DNA of 64,000 nt from Planococcus citreus. GTDB taxonomy: Bacteria > Bacillota > Bacilli > Bacillales_A > Planococcaceae. Positions 60,630 to 64,000 of the stretch are shown piece by piece. The notes beneath the pieces are model-generated. The model was not told the DNA's origin and made no database searches. It worked only from the letters and a program-made list of their open reading frames with translations. Within the stretch, counting starts at the first letter, position 1. Each line of letters starts with the position of its first letter. The DNA is taken from positions 1,302,001 to 1,366,000 of the forward strand of contig NZ_RCCP01000001.1 in the NCBI RefSeq assembly GCF_003664125.1, read 5' to 3'. A program made the translations under genes and the position numbers.

Positions 60630-60917
60630 ATGGCTGCTTCACAAAACAACGATCCTGAAAAAAGCTTGAAAAACGTTATGACACTCTATGGCGCCGCCCT
60701 GTTCTTAAGTCTAGCGATCTCGATTTTCGCCCACCACCTCGAGGACGTCAGCGGCTTTTTGACCTTCCTCGTGCCGGCAGGGGTGCTGTACTTTTTCGTC
60801 TTGTTCGCTTACTTCAAAAAAGGCATGTTCCGAAAAATCGCTTACGGCATCATGGCAGTCATCGGCCTCATCAGCCTGTTTATGATTTTCTATTTGGAAA
60901 TCACCGGCGGCCATTGA
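60630..60917 (+). CDS. Small membrane protein of unknown function
   Basis: 95 residues with three hydrophobic segments (MTLYGAALFLSLAISIFAHH, GFLTFLVPAGVLYFFVLFAY, IAYGIMAVIGLISLFMIFYL). AAGGAG precedes the ATG at 60630. No family is recognised. It lies just downstream of the 60435 remnant, perhaps once in the same transcript. Confidence 0.68.
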   Translation: MAASQNNDPEKSLKNVMTLYGAALFLSLAISIFAHHLEDVSGFLTFLVPAGVLYFFVLFAYFKKGMFRKIAYGIMAVIGLISLFMIFYLEITGGH

Positions 60918-60955
60918 TCGAATGGCCACTTTCTGTCAGTAAACGCTTATGACTG

Positions 60956-60964
60956 TGCTATAAT
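60956..60964 (+). promoter_or_regulatory. Extended -10 promoter of the DJ-1/PfpI gene
   Basis: TGCTATAAT, a perfect extended -10; the -35 is weak. It lies 46 bases before the start codon. Confidence 0.55.
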
Positions 60965-61009
60965 TCGCTTAATGAAAAAGCGAATATTCACACGAAAGGA
61001 ATGAGCAGC

Positions 61010-61618
61010 ATGAACGAGAAAGTCCTTTTTGTGCTATTGGACGAGTATGCGGACTGGGAAGCAGCGTCTTTGGCGGCGGCATTGAACGAAGAACCGGAAG
61101 GCGACGGCCGCAGATTCGATGTGAAAACCGTATCGCTGACAAAAGAGCCGGTTCGATCAATCGGCGGCTTTACCGTAGTGCCCGACTATAGTATTGACGA
61201 TGCACCGGAGGAATTCGTGGGATTGATTCTCATCGGTGGCAATTCCTGGCGTAAAGACGGCAGCGAACGCGTCATGGAGCTGGTCGACAAAGCAATCAGC
61301 CAGCAAGCCGTGCTCGGCGCCATTTGCGACGCCTCGGTATTTCTCGGAAAGAACGGCTTGTTAAACGATGTGCCGCATACGAGCAATCACCTGGAAGATT
61401 TGCAGGAAACTTCAGGCGACCGCTACACGAATGAAGCGCACTATCTCCAGCAGCAAGCCGTCCGCAGCGGCCAGCTCATCACCGCGAACGGCTCTGCATT
61501 CCTCGAATTCGGGAAAGAAGTGCTCGAAGCGCTGAATGCCGCACCGCAAGCGGAAATCGATGAATGGTACGGGTTTTTCAAGCAAGGCTATCACGATTAC
61601 ACAAAGTCACAGCAGTAG
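61010..61618 (+). CDS. DJ-1/PfpI-family protein (type 1 glutamine amidotransferase fold)
   Basis: 202 residues. It begins KVLFVLLDEYADWEAASLAA, typical of the family. The nucleophile elbow is GAICDAS (Cys about 104), and the His is a few residues on (DVPHTSNHLED). Family members act as glyoxalases, chaperones or amidases; the substrate is unknown. AAAGGA is best placed for the ATG at 61010 rather than the one three codons upstream. A strong terminator follows. Confidence 0.87.
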   Translation: MNEKVLFVLLDEYADWEAASLAAALNEEPEGDGRRFDVKTVSLTKEPVRSIGGFTVVPDYSIDDAPEEFVGLILIGGNSWRKDGSERVMELVDKAISQQAVLGAICDASVFLGKNGLLNDVPHTSNHLEDLQETSGDRYTNEAHYLQQQAVRSGQLITANGSAFLEFGKEVLEALNAAPQAEIDEWYGFFKQGYHDYTKSQQ

Positions 61619-61625
61619 AACGTAG

Positions 61626-61664
61626 AAATCCCCTTGTTCCGTGTTGGAACAAGGGGATTTTTTT
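61626..61664. terminator. Bidirectional terminator
   Basis: AAATCCCCTTGTTCC, GTGTT, GGAACAAGGGGATTTTTTT between the convergent DJ-1 and YtvA genes. Confidence 0.88.
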
Positions 61665-61675
61665 CTGTTTATCGG

Positions 61676-62452
61676 TTATTTCGCCTGCAGACGCTGGATG
61701 ACTTGCTGCACCGTTGCAAAGGTCAATAAAGTTTGATCGTCATCTTTGATATTGACGATCTCCATGGCGGTTTTGGGGCTGATGCCGGAAATATACAATT
61801 TGCTTCCCATCAGCCTCAGCACATCCTGAATCATCAAGAGGTTGGTATAGAGGAAATTCTTCTCCCACAGTACACCCGTGACGTCGATGATGATGTGCCG
61901 TGTGCGCGTATCGCGGACGAAATGGCTCAATTTGGAGGTCAAAACGTCAAACCGCAAATTGTTCATTTTCCCGACCAATGCCACCGCCCCGATATTGTCG
62001 TCAATCGGCAAAATTGGCAGCATTTGCTCGTTGATTTCCTGCTCTTTTTCGTTCAGCTCCACTTGCTGTTCCACTTCTTGGGTAATGTCCGTTTGCGTGC
62101 CGATGAAATACAAGTGGCCGTCCATGGTGATCGGTTCAATGTTCAGCCGGTTCCAAAACGTTGTGCCGTCTTTTCGGTAGTTTTCCAGCGTGACGGTGAT
62201 TTTCTCACGTTTTTCGATGGCCTGCCGGATTTTTCCGATGGTGAAACGGTCGGTGTTGTCGCCTTGCAAAAAGCGGCAGTTTCGCCCGATAATCTCGTGT
62301 TCTGCGTACCCTGTCAGTTGTGCGAAGGTTTCATTATAGTAGATGATCGGGTTGTCTTGTTGTTCGGGGTCTGTAACGACGGCCGCTACTTGGCTGCCGT
62401 TCAGCATGGCTTCTAGTAATTCGCTTTTGATTTCTGTTTGTAAGTGGTTCAT
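61676..62452 (-). CDS. ytvA: Blue-light photoreceptor YtvA (LOV-STAS)
   Basis: 258 residues, like the 261 of Bacillus subtilis YtvA. The LOV domain has the flavin-binding GRNCRFLQG with the photoactive Cys59, and NYRKDGTTFWN. A linker helix (NEKEQEINEQM) leads to a STAS domain (about 145-258; IIIDVTGVLWEKNFLYTNLL). It joins the stressosome and activates SigB under blue light. The start at 62452 follows GGAGAG by seven bases; upstream in-frame ATGs lack spacing. Another stressosome-type protein lies at 3.7 kb. Confidence 0.9.
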   Translation of the reverse strand: MNHLQTEIKSELLEAMLNGSQVAAVVTDPEQQDNPIIYYNETFAQLTGYAEHEIIGRNCRFLQGDNTDRFTIGKIRQAIEKREKITVTLENYRKDGTTFWNRLNIEPITMDGHLYFIGTQTDITQEVEQQVELNEKEQEINEQMLPILPIDDNIGAVALVGKMNNLRFDVLTSKLSHFVRDTRTRHIIIDVTGVLWEKNFLYTNLLMIQDVLRLMGSKLYISGISPKTAMEIVNIKDDDQTLLTFATVQQVIQRLQAK

Positions 62453-62530
62453 ATTCATTCTCTCCGATCTATAAGGGTTGGTTTCTGTCATATGTGAAGT
62501 CAACATTGCTTGAGTTGGATCGGAGATGGA

Positions 62531-62923
62531 TCATGGTTCGATTTCTTTCAGCGCTGCGGCCAACCTCAAGGCAAAATGCCGAGGCGGCTCGAGCGATTCC
62601 ATCGTGATTTCAACAAGGTTCTGATTCATGTGGATGCACTGGCGAAATGCAATCGGCAGCGGAATCGGGAATTTGCGCAAGGTGTCTTCAAAGGCCAGTA
62701 TTTCTTCCGGCAAGATGTATATACGGGCTTTATTGTCAGCCGCGCCGTCTTGCTGGAAATGCCCGAAGCTGATTTCCATGTCCAGTTTGAAAACGAAAAG
62801 ACTGGAGCCGAGGAAAATGTCCAGTTTCTTGGTTTTCGTAAAACGGAACTTTCCTTCACGGTATTCACAGCGTGCCTTCAAGGTTCTTTTGACTTCATCA
62901 GCAATCAATAACTCTTCGTTCAC
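62531..62923 (-). CDS. Conserved-looking protein of unknown function
   Basis: 130 residues, starting with GTG after AAAGGA. It is soluble, and rich in aromatic and basic residues early (LKARCEYREGKFRFTKTKK). No family is recognised. It lies 78 bp upstream of ytvA on the same strand and may be co-transcribed with it. Confidence 0.6.
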   Translation of the reverse strand: MNEELLIADEVKRTLKARCEYREGKFRFTKTKKLDIFLGSSLFVFKLDMEISFGHFQQDGAADNKARIYILPEEILAFEDTLRKFPIPLPIAFRQCIHMNQNLVEITMESLEPPRHFALRLAAALKEIEP

Positions 62924-63056
62924 TTATACCGTCCTTTCGTCCTGTTCCGCGGCTCCAAAAATTTTCCATAATGTCCTATACCCGAAATTATTGCTTTTTT
63001 CCCATTCAATGAAAATTTTTCTAAACCTTTTACTCATGCCCTTTTAACAATTTTAG

Positions 63057-63218
63057 TTAATCAGGACTTTGTGTGCGTTTCGAGAAGAAGGTTTCGGCAA
63101 CAAAATCGCTTTTAATGATGGTGCCCGGAGCTCCCCCCATCCGATCCGGCCTTTCCTTCAGGCTGTCGAGTTCGCTTTCGGAAAGTTCCCCGACAATGAA
63201 TTGGTGATATTGTATGTA
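63057..63218 (-). pseudogene. C-terminal coding remnant
   Basis: The frame reads QFIVGELSESELDSLKERPD, GGAPGTIIKSDFVAETFFSK and RTQSPD-stop with regular codon use, but a TAA lies 54 codons upstream of the stop and no start is available. Family not recognised. Confidence 0.5.
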
Positions 63219-63302
63219 TTATTTCGACTCTATTCAGTAAACGCCTAAAATCGTATTTTAGATTAAAGCTTGGCAAAACTTATGAAATGTCGCCCCACCA
63301 AA

Positions 63303-63338
63303 AAGAGGGATGCGCCATCGTTCAGCACATCCCTCTTC
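63303..63338 (-). terminator. Terminator of a degenerate gene
   Basis: AAGAGGGATGTGC, loop, GCGCATCCCTCTTTTTGG on the minus strand, just after the remnant at 63356. Confidence 0.6.
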
Positions 63339-63355
63339 CAGCTCTATTGCCCGAT

Positions 63356-63430
63356 TTAATAAATCACGCCCGATAGCAATACAAAATTAGGTACCGCGAC
63401 AGCCAAATTTGCCGAAAGGTCCGACAGAAA
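63356..63430 (-). pseudogene. Short hydrophobic C-terminal remnant
   Basis: DLSANLAVAVPNFVLLSGVI-Y-stop, with a TGA just upstream. It is possibly the last membrane segment of a lost transporter gene; very short, so uncertain. Confidence 0.3.
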
Positions 63431-63738
63431 AGCTCACAGATCAAAGAAGATAAATACCAGGTGATCAGGGTGACAGTATAAGCATGGCTAAGAAAGTATG
63501 TTTCATTCTATCCATTCCTCTACTAATCTCTTCCCTCATTCTGAATGATCTCTCCTTTTCCATTCTGAGGCGTTAACCGATACTCCTGAATTTGCTTTGA
63601 AGCTAAATTTCCGTTCCGGACTTTTCTTTTTTAGGAAGTTACCATGTGCTAAAGATGTCATTAAATCTTATGTCAATAAACAGAAAAAACGCTTGCCAGA
63701 GCAGGCAAACAGTTTTTATGCTTTGACTTATAGCTTCC

Positions 63739-64000
63739 TTATTTTCCTGCTACAACATTATCGAAGGGGATAAGTTGGCCATCTAAAAAAACAGCGATTT
63801 TATCGTGTTCTTCGCCCGTTTCCAATTTGTACGAATACTGCTGAAGCTCGTTGTGGGCTCCTTCATCCGAAACATTCAGCAACATCTTCACCATATCGCC
63901 CTCTACTTTCAGGTCGTGTTCAACAATGCCAGGACTGTGAAACACTATAAATGAATAATTGTTTCGATAGATCTGTTGGAGCCTGAGGTCTGTATCCACG
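63739..64000 (-). CDS. Protein of unknown function, N-terminus beyond the window
   Basis: At least 86 residues. The frame is open at the right edge, so this is the C-terminal part of a gene that starts outside. A GTG near the edge could be internal. The fragment is soluble and beta-rich (EHDLKVEGDMVKMLLNV, EHDKIAVFLDGQLIPFDNVV) without a recognised motif. A hairpin and T-run around 63690-63720 probably terminate it. Confidence 0.55.
   Translation of the reverse strand, partial: VDTDLRLQQIYRNNYSFIVFHSPGIVEHDLKVEGDMVKMLLNVSDEGAHNELQQYSYKLETGEEHDKIAVFLDGQLIPFDNVVAGK

Larger units (their letters stand above)
62924..63738. other. 815-base gap with degenerate genes
   Basis: It holds two C-terminal coding remnants on the minus strand (63057-63218 and 63356-63430), a terminator at 63303-63338 and the terminator of the last gene (about 63690-63720). 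No intact gene is seen; the region looks like decayed genes. Confidence 0.6.

Overview
The window looks like chromosome of a low-to-moderate GC Gram-positive bacterium of the Bacillales, most likely a Planococcaceae member (Planococcus/Planomicrobium type). This is inferred from purine-rich Shine-Dalgarno sites before nearly every gene, frequent GTG/TTG starts, a lysine riboswitch ahead of dapA, a SigB/stressosome gene set (RsbR-type STAS protein, YtvA-type LOV-STAS photoreceptor, SigB-like promoters), a class F sortase and an ABC-F gene with a leader ORF. No rRNA, tRNA, CRISPR array, insertion sequence or prophage was seen.

Layout. 0-10.5 kb: TraB-type protein (cut by the left edge), zinc metallopeptidase, methyltransferase, riboswitch-controlled dapA, RsbR paralogue, CWB2 surface protein, YsnF-type stress protein with a SigB-like promoter, LVIVD-repeat propeller protein and two tandem short-chain dehydrogenases. 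10.6-17 kb: ECF sigma/anti-sigma pair, class F sortase, a 1.07-kb non-coding region with ~245-bp tandem repeats, an EamA transporter and a duplicated His-containing surface protein with an MPSTG sorting-type tail. The sortase and the surface protein share an upstream motif with identical spacing that is not SigA-like, so they are probable targets of the ECF factor. 17-38.9 kb: ordinary accessory and housekeeping genes, namely DinB, an MHYT-PAS-GGDEF-EAL protein, a luciferase-like oxidoreductase, an ABC-2 exporter with a LytTR regulator, an ABC-F protein behind a 44-residue leader ORF and attenuator, a K+ channel, a TetR-controlled ABC exporter, a metallo-hydrolase, a cupredoxin-like lipoprotein and a secreted nuclease.

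39.4-47.7 kb is a defence-like island. An AT-rich DUF262/DUF1524 (GmrSD-like) gene lies beside a truncated glutaredoxin-like remnant. Next to it is a compact four-gene operon: NUDIX hydrolase, PLD-helicase-DUF3427, MazG-like pyrophosphohydrolase, and a second PLD-helicase. The pairing of nucleotide-pool enzymes with two PLD helicases is the best candidate here for an undescribed system.

47.8-64 kb: four paralogous small membrane proteins, DUF817, guaC behind PurR-box-like palindromes, a GH1 6-phospho-beta-glucosidase, a run of small membrane or unknown genes, an atypical SDR with a divergent TetR regulator, an Rrf2/flavoprotein/methyltransferase operon, a DJ-1/PfpI protein, YtvA, and a decayed stretch with gene remnants at the right end. 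All assignments come from reading the sequence and from recalled family motifs. No database search was run.
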